Below, one piece after another: positions 1-13,848 of a stretch of 64,000 nt of DNA (position 1 is its first letter; the number at the start of each line of letters is the position of its first letter). The DNA is taken from contig CM082581.2 in the NCBI GenBank assembly GCA_040954595.2, forward strand, positions 1,736,001 to 1,800,000, written 5' to 3'. Below the pieces are notes generated by a model. It worked only from the letters and a program-made list of their open reading frames with translations. It ran no database searches and was not told the origin of the DNA. This DNA is from Balanoglossus misakiensis. Lineage: Eukaryota > Hemichordata. The position numbers and the translations under genes are program-made.

Positions 1-399
1 ATTCACTGCCATTATTTCTCCCCTCCCGTGAATGGCGGCAACAAATTCTCAGCCGTTATTTATCCCCTCCCAAGAATGGCGGCAACAAATTCTCTGCTCT
101 CATTTATCCCCTCCCAATAATGGCGGCAATAAATTCTCTGCCATCATTTCTCCCCTGCCATGAATGGAAGCAACAAACTCTCTGCCATCATTTCTCCCCT
201 CCCAAGAATGGCGGCAACAAATTCTCTTTCATCGTTTCTCCCCTCCCAAGGATGGCGGCAATAAATTCACTGCCATCATTTCTCCCCTCCCAAGGATGGC
301 GGCAATAAATTCACTGCGATCATTTCTCCCCTCCCAAGAATGGCAGCAAATATTCTCTGCCATCGTTTCTCCCCTCCCAAGGATGGCGGCAATAAATTC

Positions 400-3300
400 C
401 CTGCCATTATTTCTCCCCTCCCGTGAATGGCGGCAACAAATTCTCAGCCGTTATTTATCCCCTCCCAAAAATGGCGGCAACAAATTCATTGCTCTCATTT
501 CTCCCCTCCCAATAATGGCGGCAATAAATTCTCTGCCATCATTTCTCCCCTCCCAAGGATTGCGGCAATAAATTCACTGCCATCATTTCTCCCCTCCCGT
601 GAATGGCGGCAACAAATTCTCAGCCGTTAATTATCCCCTCCCAAGAATGGCGGCAACAAACTCTCAGCCCATCGTTTCTCCCCTCCCAAGGATGGCGGCA
701 ATAAATTCACTGCAATCATTGCTCCCCTACCAAGGGGCGGCAATAAATTCCCTGTCATCATTTCTCCCCTCCCGTGAATGGCGGCAACAAATTCTCAGCC
801 GTAATTTATCCCCTCCCAAGAATGGCGGCAACAAATTCTCTGCTCTCATTTCTCCCCTCCAAATAATGGAGGCAATAAATTCTCTGCCATCATTTTTCCC
901 CTGCCAAGAATGTAAGCAACAAACTCTCAGCCGTTATTTCTCCCCTCCCAAGGATGGCGTCAATAAATTCACTGCAATCATTTCTCCCCTACCAAGGGGC
1001 GGCAATAAATTCCCTGCCATCATTTCTCCCCTCCCGTGAATGGCGGCAACAAATTCTCAGCCGTTATTTATCCCCTCCCAAGAATGGTGGCAACGAATTC
1101 TCTGCTCTCATTTCTCCACTCCCAATAATGGCGGCAATAAATTCTCTGCCATCATTTCTCCCCTGCCAAGAATGGAAGCAATAAATTCTCTGCCATCGTT
1201 TCTCCCCTCCCAAGGATGGCGGCAATAAATTCACTGCCATCATTTCTCCCCTCCCAAGGATGGCGGCAATAATTTCCCTGCCATCATTTCTCCCCTCCCG
1301 TGAATGGCGGCAACAAATTCTCAGCCGTTATTTATCCCCTCCCAAGAATGGCGGCAACAAATTCTCTGCTCTCATTTCTCCCGTCCCAATAATGGCGGCA
1401 ATAAATTCTCTGCCATCATTTCTCCCCTGCCAAGAATGGAAGCAACAAACTCTCTGCCATCATTTCTCCCCTCCCAAGAATGGCAGCAATAAATTGTCTG
1501 CCATCATTTCTCCACTCCCAAGAATTGCAGGATTACATTCTCTGCCATCGTTTCTCCCCTCCCAAGGATGGCGGCAATAAATTCACTGCCATCATTTCTC
1601 CCCTCCCAAGGATGGCGGCAATAAATTCCCTGCCATCATTTCTCCCCTCCCGTGAATGGCGGCAACAAATTCTCTGCTCTCATTTCTCCCCTCCCAAGAA
1701 TGGCAGCAAAAATTCTCTGCCATCGTTTCACCCCTCCCAAGGATGGCGGCAATAAATTCACTGCCATCATTTCTCCCCTCCCGTGAATGACGGCAATAAA
1801 TTCTCTGCCATCATTTCTCCCCTCCCAAGAATGGCAGCAAAAATTCTCTGCCATCGTTTCTCCCCTCCCAAGGATGGCGGCAACAAATTCTCTGCTCTCA
1901 TTTATCCCCTCCCAATAATGGCGGCAATAAATTCTCTGCCATCATTTCCCCCCTGCCATGAATGGAAGCAACAAACTCTCTGCCATCATTTCTCCCCTCC
2001 CAAGAATGGCGGCAACAAATTCTCTTCCATCGTTTCTCCCCTCCCAAGGATGGCGGCAATAAATTCTCTGCCATCATTTCTCCCCTCCCAATATTGGCGG
2101 CAATAAATTCTCTGCAATCATTTCTCCCCTCCCGTGAATGGCAGCAACAAATTCTCAGCCGTTATTTATCCCCTCCCAAGAATGGCGGCAACAAATTCTC
2201 TGCTCTCATTTATCCCCTCCCAATAATAGCGGCAATAAATTCTCTGCCATCATTTCTCCCCTGCCAAGAATGCAAGCAACAAACTCTCTGCCATCATTTC
2301 TCCCCTCCCAAGAATGGCAGCAATTAATTCTCTGCCATCGTTTCTCCCCTCCCAAGGATGGCGGCAATAAATTCACTGCCATCATTTCTCCCCTCCCAAG
2401 AATGGCAGCATAAATTCACTGCCATCGTTTCAACCCCTCCCAAGGATGGCGGCCATAAATTCACTGCCATCATTTCTCCCCTCCCAAGGATGGCGGCAAT
2501 AAATTCACTGCCATCATTTCTCCCCTCCCGTGAATGGCGGCAACAAATTCTCAGCCATTAATTATCCCCTCCCAAGAATGGCGGCAACAAATTCTCTGCT
2601 CTCATTTCTCCCCTCCCAATAATGGCGGCAATAAATTCTCTGCCATCATATTTCCCCTGTCAAGAATGGAAGCAACAAACTCTCAGCCATCATTTCTCCC
2701 CTCCCAAGAATGGCAGCAATAAATTCTCTGCCATCGTTTCTCCCCTCCCAAGGATGGCGGCAATAAATTCACTGCCATTATTTCTCCCCTCCCGTGAATG
2801 GCGGCAACAAATTCTCAGCCGTTATTTATCCCCTCCCAAGAATGGCGGCAACAAATTCTCTGCTCTCATTTATCCCCTCCCAATAATGGCGGCAATAAAT
2901 TCTCTGCCATCATTTCTCCCCTGCCATGAATGGAAGCAACAAACTCTCTGCCATCATTTCTCCCCTCCCAAGAATGGCGGCAACAAATTCTCTTCCATCG
3001 TTTCTCCCCTCCCAAGGATGGCGGCAATAAATTCACTGCCATCATTTCTCCCCTCCCAAGAATGGCAGCATAAATTCTCTGCCATCGTTTCAACCCCTCC
3101 CAAGGATGGCGGCCATAAATTCACTGCCATCATTTCTCCCCTCCCAAGGATGGCGGCAATAAATTCACTGCCATCATTTCTCCCCTCCCGTAAATGGCGG
3201 CAACAAATTCTCAGCCATTAATAATCCCCTCCCAAGAATGGCGGCAACAAATTCTATGCTCTCATTTCTCCCCTCCCAATAATGGCGGCAATAAATTCTC

Positions 3301-6300
3301 TGCCATCATATTTCCCCTGTCAAGAATGGAAGCAACAAACTCTCAGCCATCATTTCTCCCCTCCCAAGAATGGCAGCAATAAATTCTCTGCCATCGTTTC
3401 TCCCCTCCCAAGGATGGCGGCAATAAATTCACTGCCATTATTTCTCCCCTCCCGTGAATGGCGGCAACAAATTCTCAGCCGTTATTTATCCCCTCCCAAG
3501 AATGGCGGCAACAAATTCTCTGCTCTCATTTATCCCCTCCCAATAATGGCGGCAATAAATTCTCTGCCATCATTTCTCCCCTGCCATGAATGGAAGCAAC
3601 AAACTCTCTGCCATCATTTCTCCCCTCCCAAGAATGGCGGCAACAAATTCTCTTCCATCGTTTCTCCCCTCCCAAGGATGGCGGCAATAAATTCACTACC
3701 ATCATTTCTCCCCTCCCAAGGATGGCGGCAATAAATTCCCTGCAATCATTTCTCCCCTCCCGTGAATGGCGGCAACAAATTCTCTGCTCTCATTTATCCC
3801 CTCCCAATAATAGCGGCAATAAATTCTCTGCCATCATTTCTCCCCTGCCAAGAATGGAAGCAACAAACTCTCTGCCATCATTTCTCCCCTCCCAAGAATG
3901 GCAGCAATTAATTCTCTGCCATCGTTTCTCCCCTCCCAAGGATGGCGGCAATACATTCCCTGCCATCATTTCTCCCCTCCCAAGGAGGGCGGCAATAAAT
4001 TCCCTGCCATCATTTCTCTCCTCCCGTGAATGGCGGCAACAAATTCCCGGCCGTTATTTATCCCCTCCCAAGAATGGCGGCAACAAATTCTCTGCTCTCA
4101 TTTCTCCCCTCCCAATAATGGCGGCAATAAATTCTCTGCAATCATTTCTCCCCTCCCGAGAATGGCGGCAACAAACCCTCTGCCATCATTTCTCCCCTCC
4201 CAAGAATGGCAGCAAAAATTCTCTGCCATTGTTTCACCCCTCCCAAGGATGGCGGCAATAAATTCACTGCGATCATTTCTCCCCTCCCAAGAATGGCAGC
4301 AAAAATTCTCTGCCATCGTTTCTCCCCTCCCAAGGATGGCGGCAATAAATTCCCTGCCATTATTTCTCCCCTCCCGTGAATGGCGGCAACAAATTCTCAG
4401 CCGTTATTTATCCCCTCCCAAGAATGGCGGCAACAAATTCTCTGCTCTCATTTATACCCTCCCAATAATGGCGGCAATAAATTCTCTGCCATCATTTCTC
4501 ACCTGCCATGAATGGAAGCAACAAACTCTCTGCCATCATTTCTCCCCTCCCAAGAATGGCGGCAACAAATTCTCTTTCATCGTTTCTCCCCTCCCAAGGA
4601 TGGCGGCAATAAATTCACTGCCATCATTTCTCCCCTCCCAAGGATGGCGGCAATAAATTCACTGCCATCATTTCTCCCCTCCCGTGAATGGCGACAACAA
4701 ATTCTCAGCCGTTAATTATCCCCTCCCAAGAATGGCGGCAACAAATTCTCTGCTCTCATTTCTCCCCTCCCAATAATAGCGGCAATAAATTCTCTGCCAT
4801 CATATTTCCCCTGTCAAGAATGGAAGCAACAAACTCTCTGCCATCATTTCTCCACTCCCAAGAATTGCAGGATTACATTCTCTGCCATCGTTTCTCCCCT
4901 CCCAAGGATGGCGGCAATAAATTCACTGCCATCATTTCTCCCCTCCCAAGGATGGCGGCAATAAATTCCCTGCCATCATTTCTCCCCTCCCGTGAATGGC
5001 GGCAACAAATTCTCTGCTCTCATTTCTCCCCTCCCAAGAATGGCAGCAAAAATTCTCTGCCATCGTTTCTCCCCTCCCAAGGATGGCGGCAACAAATTCT
5101 CTGCTCTCATTTATCCCCTCCCAATAATGGCGGCAATAAATTCTCTGCCATCATTTCCCCCCTGCCATGAATGGAAGCAACAAACTCTCTGCCATCATTT
5201 CTCCCCTCCCAAGAATGGCGGCAACAAATTCTCTTCCATCGTTTCTCCCCTCCCAAGGATGGCGGCAATAAATTCTCTGCCATCATTTCTCCCCTCCCAA
5301 TATTGGCGGCAATAAATTCTCTGCAATCATTTCTCCCCTCCCGTGAATGGCAGCAACAAATTCTCAGCCGTTATTTATCCCCTCCCAAGAATGGCGGTAA
5401 CAAATTCTCTGCTCTCATTTATCCCCTCCCAATAATAGCGGCAATAAATTCTCTGCCATCATTTCTCCCCTGCCAAGAATGCAAGCAACAAACTCTCTGC
5501 CATCATTTCTCCCTTCCCAAGAATGGCAGCAATTAATTCTCTGCCATCGTTTCTCCCCTCCCAAGGATGGCGGCAATAAATTCACTGCCATCATTTCTCC
5601 CCTCCTAAGAATGGCAGCATAAATTCACTGCAATCGTTTCAACCCCTCCCAAGGACGGCGGCCATAAATTCACTGCCATCATTTCTCCCCTCCCAAGGAT
5701 GGCGGCAATAAATTCACTGCCATCATTTCTCCCCTCCCGTGAATGGCGGCAACAAATTCTCAGCCATTAATTATCCCCTCCCAAGAATGGCGGCAACAAA
5801 TTCTCTGCTCTCATTTCTCCCCTCCCAATAATGGCGGCAATAAATTCTCTGCCATCATATTTCCCCTGTCAAGAATGGAAGCAACAAACTCTCAGCCATC
5901 ATTTCTCCCCTCCCAAGAATGGCAGCAATAAATTCTCTGCCATCGTTTCTCCCCTCCCAAGGATGGCGGCAATAAATTCACTGCCATTATTTCTCCCCTC
6001 CCGTGAATGGCGGCAACAAATTCTCAGCCGTTATTTATCCCCTCCCAAGAATGGCGGCAACAAATTCTCTGCTCTCATTTATCCCCTCCCAATAATGGCG
6101 GCAATAAATTCTCTGCCATCATTTCTCCCCTGCCATGAATGGAAGCAACAAACTCTCTGCCATCATTTCTCCCCTCCCAAGAATGGCGGCAACAAATTCT
6201 CTTCCATCGTTTCTCCCCTCCCAAGGATGGCGGCAATAAATTCACTGCCATCATTTCTCCGCTCCCAAGAATGGCAGCATAAATTCTCTGCCATCGTTTC

Positions 6301-9300
6301 AACCCCTCCCAAGGATGGCGGCCATAAATTCACTGCCATCATTTCTCCCCTCCCAAGGATGGCGGCAATAAATTCACTGCCATCATTTCTCCCCTCCCGT
6401 AAATGGCGGCAACAAATTCTCAGCCATTAATAATCCCCTCCCAAGAATGGCGGCAACAAATTCTATGCTCTCATTTCTCCCCTCCCAATAATGGCGGCAA
6501 TAAATTCTCTGCCATCATATTTCCCCTGTCAAGAATGGAAGCAACAAACTCTCAGCCATCATTTCTCCCCTCCCAAGAATGGCAGCAATAAATTCTCTGC
6601 CATCGTTTCTCCCCTCCCAAGGATGGCGGCAATAAATTCACTGCCATTATTTCTCCCCTCCCGTGAATGGCGGCAACAAATTCTCAGCCGTTATTTATCC
6701 CCTCCCTAGAATGGCGGCAACAAATTCTCTGCTCTCATTTATCCCCTCCCAATAATGGCGGCAATAAATTCTCTGCCATCATTTCTCCCCTGCCATGAAT
6801 GGAAGCAACAAACTCTCTGCCATCATTTCTCCCCTCCCAAGAATGGCGGCAACAAATTCTCTTCTATCGTTTCTCCCCTCCCAAGGATGGCGGCAATAAA
6901 TTCACTACCATCATTTCTCCCCTCCCAAGGATGGCGGCAATAAATTCCCTGCAATCATTTCTCCCCTCCCGTGAATGGCGGCAACAAATTCTCTGCTCTC
7001 ATTTATCCCCTCCCAATAATAGCGGCAATAAATTCTCTGCCATCATTTCTCCCCTGCCAAGAATGGAAGCAACAAACTCTCTGCCATCATTTCTCCCCTC
7101 CCAAGAATGGCAGCAATTAATTCTCTGCCATCGTTTCTCCCCTCCCAAGGATGGCGGCAATACATTCCCTGCCATCATTTCTCCCCTCCCAAGGAGGGCG
7201 GCAATAAATTCCCTGCCATCATTTCTCTCCTCCCGTGAATGGCGGCAACAAATTCCCGGCCGTTATTTATCCCCTCCCAAGAATGGCGGCAACAAATTCT
7301 CTGCTCTCATTTCTCCCCTCCCAATAATGGCGGCAATAAATTCTCTGCAATCATTTCTCCCCTCCCGAGAATGGCGGCAACAAACCCTCTGCCATCATTT
7401 CTCCCCTCCCAAGAATGGCAGCAAAAATTCTCTGCCATTGTTTCACCCCTCCCAAGGATGGCGGCAATAAATTCACTGCGATCATTTCTCCCCTCCCAAG
7501 AATGGCAGCAAAAATTCTCTGCCATCGTTTCTCCCCTCCCAAGGATGGCGGCAATAAATTCCCTGCCATTATTTCTCCCCTCCCGTGAATGGCGGCAACA
7601 AATTCTCAGCCGTTATTTATCCCCTCCCAAGAATGGCGGCAACAAATTCTCTGCTCTCATTTATACCCTCCCAATAATGGCGGCAATAAATTCTCTGCCA
7701 TCATTTCTCACCTGCCATGAATGGAAGCAACAAACTCTCTGCCATCATTTCTCCCCTCCCAAGAATGGCGGCAACAAATTCTCTTTCATCGTTTCTACCC
7801 TCCCAAGGATGGCGGCAATAAATTCACTGCCATCATTTCTCCCCTCCCAAGGATGGCGGCAATAAATTCCCTGCAATCATTTCTCCCCTCCCGTGAATGG
7901 CGGCAACAAATTCTCAGCCGTTATTTATCCCCTCCCAAGAATGGCGGCAACAAATTCTCTGCTCTCATTTATCCCCTCCCAAAAATGGCGGCAATAAATT
8001 CTCTGCCATCATTTCTCCCCTCCCGAGAATAGCGGCAACAAACCCTCTGCCATCATTTCTCCCCTCCAAATAAAGGCAGCAATAAATTCTCTGCCATCGT
8101 TTCTCCCCTGCCAAGAATGGCCGCAACAAACTCTCAGCCGTTATTTCTCCCCACCCGAGAATGGCGGCAACAAAGTTTACCCTCAGCCCTTATTTCTCCC
8201 CTCCCAAGGATGGCGGCAATAAATTCTCTGCCATCATTTCACCCCTCCCAAGGATGGCGGCAATAAATTCACTGCCATCATTTCTCCCCACCCAAGAATG
8301 GCGGCAACATATTCTCTGCTCTCATTTCTCCCCTCCCAATAATTGCGTCAATAAATTCTCTGCCATCATTTCTCCCCTCCCGAGAATAGCGGCAACAAAC
8401 TCTCTGCCATTATTTCTCCCCTACCAAGAATAGCGGCAATAAATTCCCTGCCATCGTTTCTCCCCTCCCAAGGATGGCGGCAAAAAATTCACTGCCATAT
8501 TTCTCCCCTACCAAGGATGGTGGCAATAAATTCCCTGCCATCATTTCTCCCCTCCCGTGAATGGCGGCAACAAAATCTCAGCCGTTATTTATCCCCTCCC
8601 AAGAATGGCGGCAACAAATTCATTGCTCTCATTTCTCCCCTCCCAATAATGGCGGCAATAAATTCTCTGCCATCATTTCTCCCCTCCCAAGGATTGCGGC
8701 AATAAATTCACTGCCATCATTTCTCCCCTCCCGTGAATGGCGGCAACAAATTCTCAGCCGTTAATTATCCCCTCCCAAGAATGGCGGCAACAAACTCTCA
8801 GCCCATCGTTTCTCCCCTCCTAAGGATGGCGGCAATAAATTCACTGCAATCATTGCTCCCCTACCAAGGGGCGGCAATAAATTCCCTGTAATCATTTCTC
8901 CCCTCCCGTGAATGGCGGCAACAAATTCTCAGCCGTAATTTATCCCCTCCCAAGAATGGCGGCAACAAATTCTCTGCTCTCATTTCTCCCCTCCAAATAA
9001 TGGAGGCAATAAATTCTCTGCCATCATTTTTCCCCTGCCAAGAATGTAAGCAACAAACTCTCAGCCGTTATTTCTCCCCTCCCAAGGATGGCGGCAATAA
9101 ATTCACTGCAATCATTTCTCCCCTACCAAGGGGCGGCAATAAATTCCCTGCCATCATTTCTCCCCTCCCGTGAATGGCGGCAACAAATTCTCAGCCGTTA
9201 TTTATCCCCTCCCAAGAATGGCGGCAACGAATTCTCTGCTCTCATTTCTCCACTCCCAATAATGGCGGCAATAAATTCTCTGCCATCATTTCTCCCCTGC

Positions 9301-9527
9301 CAAGAATGGAAGCAATAAATTCTCTGCCATCGTTTCTCCCCTCCCAAGGATGGCGGCAATAAATTCACTGCCATCATTTCTCCCCTCCCAAGGATGGCGG
9401 CAATAATTTCCCTGCCATCATTTCTCCCCTCCCGTGAATGGCGGCAACAAATTCTCAGCCGTTATTTATCCCCTCCCAAGAATGGCGGCAACAAATTCTC
9501 TGCTCTCATTTCTCCCGTCCCAATAAT
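400..9527 (+). repeat. Dispersed duplication within domain A, offset 8134 bp
   Basis: The segment at about 400-1393 is repeated at about 8534-9527 with a constant offset of 8134 bp. Shared marks include the shortened CCAAGGGGCGG units (near 728 and 992 versus 8866 and 9127) and a GAATGTAAGC unit. Small substitutions separate the copies. Between them lies the 3209-bp tandem pair, so this pair brackets a younger amplification. Confidence 0.8.
1790..7859 (+). repeat. Tandem duplication, 3209-bp period, two copies
   Basis: About 1790-4650 matches about 4999-7859 unit for unit at an offset of 3209 bp, with scattered single-base differences (for example the CTCCG at about 6261 where the first copy has CTCCC). 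A shared rare unit, GAATTGCAGGATTAC, lies just upstream of each (1522 and 4862). There the offset is 3340 bp, because copy 1 has about three extra units between 1700 and 1820. The period is 73 units minus 3 bp. Confidence 0.85.
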
Positions 9528-10228
9528 GGCAGCAATAAATTGTCTGCCATCGTTTCTCCCCTCCCAAGGATGGCGGCAATAAATTCAATGCCATCATTTC
9601 TCCCCTCCCAAGGATGGCGGCAATAAATTCCCTGCCATCATTTCTCTCCTCCCGTGAATGGCGGCAACAAATTTTCAGCCGTTATTTATCCCCTCCCAAG
9701 AATGGCGGCAAGAAATTCTCTGCTCTCATTTCTCCCCTCCCAATATTGGCGGCAATAAATTCTCTGCCATCATTTCTCTCCTCCCGAGAATGGCGGCAAC
9801 AAACTCTCTGCCATCATTTCTCCCCTCCCAAGAATGGCAGCAAAAATTCTCTGCCATCGTTTCTCCCCTCCCAAGGATGGCGGCAACAAATTCTCTGCTC
9901 TCATTTATCCCTTCCCAATAATAGCGGCAATAAATTCTCCGCCATCATTTCTCCCCTGCCAAGAATGGAAGCAACAAACTCTCTGCCATCATTTCTCCCC
10001 TCCCAAGAATGGCAGCAATTAATTCTCTGCCATCGTTTCTCCCCTCCCAAGGATGGCGGCAATAAATTCACTGCCATCATATCTCCCCTCCCAAGAATGG
10101 CAGCATAAATTCTCTGCCATCGTTTCAACCCCTCCCAAGGATGGCGGCAATAAATTCACTGCCATCATTTCTCCCCTCCCAAGGATGGCGGCAATAAATT
10201 CACTGCCATCATTTCTCCCCTCCCGTGA

Positions 10229-13200
10229 ATGGCGGCAACAAATTCTCAGCCGTTAATTATCCCCTCCCAAGAATGGCGGCAACAAATTCTCTGCTCTCAT
10301 TTCTCCCCTCCCAATAATGGCGGCAATAAATTCTCTGCCATCTTATTACCCCTGTCAAGAATGGAAGCAACAAACTCTCTGCCATCATTTCTCCACTCCC
10401 AAGAATTGCAGGATTACATTCTCTGCCATCGTTTCTCCCCTCCCAAGGATGGCGGCAATAAATTCACTGCCATCATTTCTCCCCTCCCGTGAATGGCGGC
10501 AACAAATTTTCTGCTCTCATTTCTCCCCTCCCAAGAATGGCAGCAAAAATTCTCTGCCATTGTTTCTCCCCTCCCAAGGATGGCGGCAATAAATTCACTG
10601 CCATCATTTCTCCCTTCCCGTGAATGGCGGCAATAAATTCTCTGCCATCATTTCTCCCCTCCCAAGAATGGCAGCAAAAATTCTCTGCCATCGTTTCTCC
10701 CCTCCCAAGGATGGCGGCAACAAATTCTCTGCTCTCATTTATCCCCTCCCAATAATGGCGGCAATAAATTCTCTGCCATCATTTCCCCCCTGCCATGAAT
10801 GGAAGCAACAAACTCTCTGCCATCATTTCTCCCCTCCCAAGAATGGCGGCAACAAATTCTCTTCCATCGTTTCTCCCCTCCCAAGGATGGCGGCAATAAA
10901 TTCTCTGCCATCATTTCTCCCCTCCCAATATTGGCGGCAATAAATTCTCTGCAATCATTTCTCCCCTCCCGTGAATGGCAGCAACAAATTCTCAGCCGTT
11001 ATTTATCCCCTCCCAAGAATGGCGGCAACAAATTCTCTGCTCTCATTTATCCCCTCCCAATAATAGCGGCAATAAATTCTCTGCCATCATTTCTCCCCTG
11101 CCAAGAATGCAAGCAACAAACTCTCTGCCATCATTTCTCCCCTCTCAAGAATGGCAGCAATTAATTCTCTGCCATCGTTTCTCCCCTCCCAAGGATGGCG
11201 GCAATAAATTCACTGCCATCATTTCTCCCCTCCCAAGAATGGCAGCATAAATTCACTGCCATCGTTTCAACCCCTCCCAAGGATGGCGGCCATAAATTCA
11301 CTGCCATCATTTCTCCCCTCCCAAGGATGGCGGCAATAAATTCACTGCCATCATTTCTCCCCTCCCGTGAATGGCGGCAACAAATTCTCAGCCATTAATT
11401 ATCCCCTCCCAAGAATGGCGGCAACAAATTCTCTGCTCTCATTTCTCCCCTCCCAATAATGGCGGCAATAAATTCTCTGCCATCATATTTCCCCTGTCAA
11501 GAATGGAAGCAACAAACTCTCAGCCATCGTTTCTCCCCTCCCAAGGATGGCGGCAATAAATTCACTGCCATTATTTCTCCCCTCCCGTGAATGGCGGCAA
11601 CAAATTCTCAGCCGTTATTTATCCCCTCCCAAAAATGGCGGCAACAAATTCTCTGCTCTCATTTATCCCCTCCCAATAATGGCGGCAATAAATTCTCTGC
11701 CATCATTTCTCCCCTGCCATGAATGGAAGCAACAAACTCTCTGCCATCATTTCTCCCCTCCCAAGAATGGCGGCAACAAATTCTCTTCCATCGTTTCTCC
11801 CCTCCCAAGGATGGCGGCAATAAATTCACTGCCATCATTTCTCCCCTCCCAAGAATGGCAGCATAAATTCTCTGCCATCGTTTCAACCCGTCCCAAGGAT
11901 GGCGGCCATAAATTCACTGCCATCATTTCTCCCCTCCCAAGGATGGCGGCAATAAATTCACTGCCATCATTTCTCCCCTCCCGTGAATGGCGGCAACAAA
12001 TTCTCAGCCATTAATTATCCCCTCCCAAGAATGGCGGCAACAAATTCTATGCTCTCATTTCTCCCCTCCCAATAATGGCGGCAATAAATTCTCTGCCATC
12101 GTTTCTCCCCTCCCAAGGATGGCGGCAATAAATTCACTGCCATTAATTCTCCCCTCCCGTGAATGGCGGCAACAAATTCTCAGCCGTTATTTATCCCCTC
12201 CCAAGAATGGCGGCAACAAATTCTCTGCTCTCATTTATCCCCTCCCAATAATGGCGGCAATAAATTCTCTGCCATCATATTTCCCCTGTCAAGAATGGAA
12301 GCAACAAACTCTCAGCCATCATTTCTCCCCTCCCAAGAATGGCAGCAATAAATTCCCTGCCGTTATTTATCCCCTCCCAAGAATGGCGGCAACAAATTCT
12401 CAGCCGTTATTTATCCCCTCCCAAGAATGGCGGCAACAAATTCTCTGCTCTCATTTATCCCCTCCCAATAATGGCGGCAATAAATTCTCTGCCATCATAT
12501 TTCCCCTGTCAAGAATGGAAGCAACAAACTCTCAGCCATCATTTCTCCCCTCCCAAGAATGGCAGCAATAAATTCTCTGCCATCGTTTCTCCCCTCCCAA
12601 GGATGGCGGCAATAAATTCACTGCCATTATTTCTCCCCTCCCGTGAATGGCGGCAACAAATTCTCAGCCGTTATTTATCCCCTCCCAAGAATGGCGGCAA
12701 CAAATTCTCTGCTCTCATTTATCCCCTCCCAATAATGGCGGCAATATTTTCTCTGCCATCATTTCTCCCCTGCCATGAATGGAAGCAACAAACTCTCTGC
12801 CATCATTTCTCCCCTCCCAAGAATGGCGGCAACAAATTCTCTTCCATCGTTTCTCCCCTCCCAAGGATGGCGGCAATAAATTCACTACCATCATTTCTCC
12901 CCTCCCAAGGATGGCGGCAATAAATTCCCTGCAATCATTTCTCCCCTCCCGTGAATGGCGGCAACAAATTCTCTGCTCTCATTTATCCCCTCCCAATAAT
13001 AGCGGCAATAAATTCTCTGCCATCATTTCTCCCCTGCCAAGAATGGAAGCAACAAACTCTCTGCCATCATTTCTCCCCTCCCAAGAATGGCAGCAATTAA
13101 TTCTCTGCCATCGTTTCTCCCCTCCCAAGGATGGCGGCAATACATTCCCTGCCATCATTTCTCCCCTCCCAAGGAGGGCGGCAATAAATTCCCTGCCATC

Positions 13201-13848
13201 ATTTCTCTCCTCCCGTGAATGGCGGCAACAAATTCCCGGCCGTTATTTATCCCCTCCCAAGAATGGCGGCAACAAATTCTCTGCTCTCATTTCTCCCCTC
13301 CCAATAATGGCGGCAATAAATTCTCTGCAATCATTTCTCCCCTCCCGAGAATGGCGGCAACAAACCCTCTGCCATCATTTCTCCCCTCCCAAGAATGGCA
13401 GCAAAAATTCTCTGCCATTGTTTCACCCCTCCCAAGGATGGCGGCAATATTAAATTCACTGCGATCATTTCTCCCCTCCCAAGAATGGCAGCAAAAATTC
13501 TCTGCCATCGTTTCTCCCCTCCCAAGGATGGCGGCAATAAATTCCCTGCCATTATTTCTCCCCTCCCGTGAATGGCGGCAACAAATTCTCAGCCGTTATT
13601 TATCCCCTCCCAAGAATGGCGGCAACAAATTCTCTGCTCTCATTTATCCCCTCCCAATAATGGCGGCAATAAATTCTCTGCCATCATTTCTCACCTGCCA
13701 TGAATGGAAGCAACAAACTCTCTGCCATCATTTCTCCCCTCCCAAGAATGGCGGCAACAAATTCTCTTTCATCGTTTCTCCCCTCCCAAGGATGGCGGCA
13801 ATAAATTCACTGCCATCATTTCTCCCCTCCCAAGGATGGCGGCAATAA
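10229..13848 (+). repeat. Third, rearranged copy of the 3.2-kb block
   Basis: This segment repeats the 3209-bp block again. Offsets to the first copy are 8837 bp at its start (10620 versus 1783) and 9189 bp at its end (12779 versus 3590). The difference is 352 bp, exactly eight 44-bp units, gained between about 11520 and 12600. The GAATTGCAGGATTAC marker is present at 10402. Near its 3' end, at about 13447, it carries a 3-bp insertion (CAATATTAAATT) that is absent from copies one and two. Confidence 0.8.
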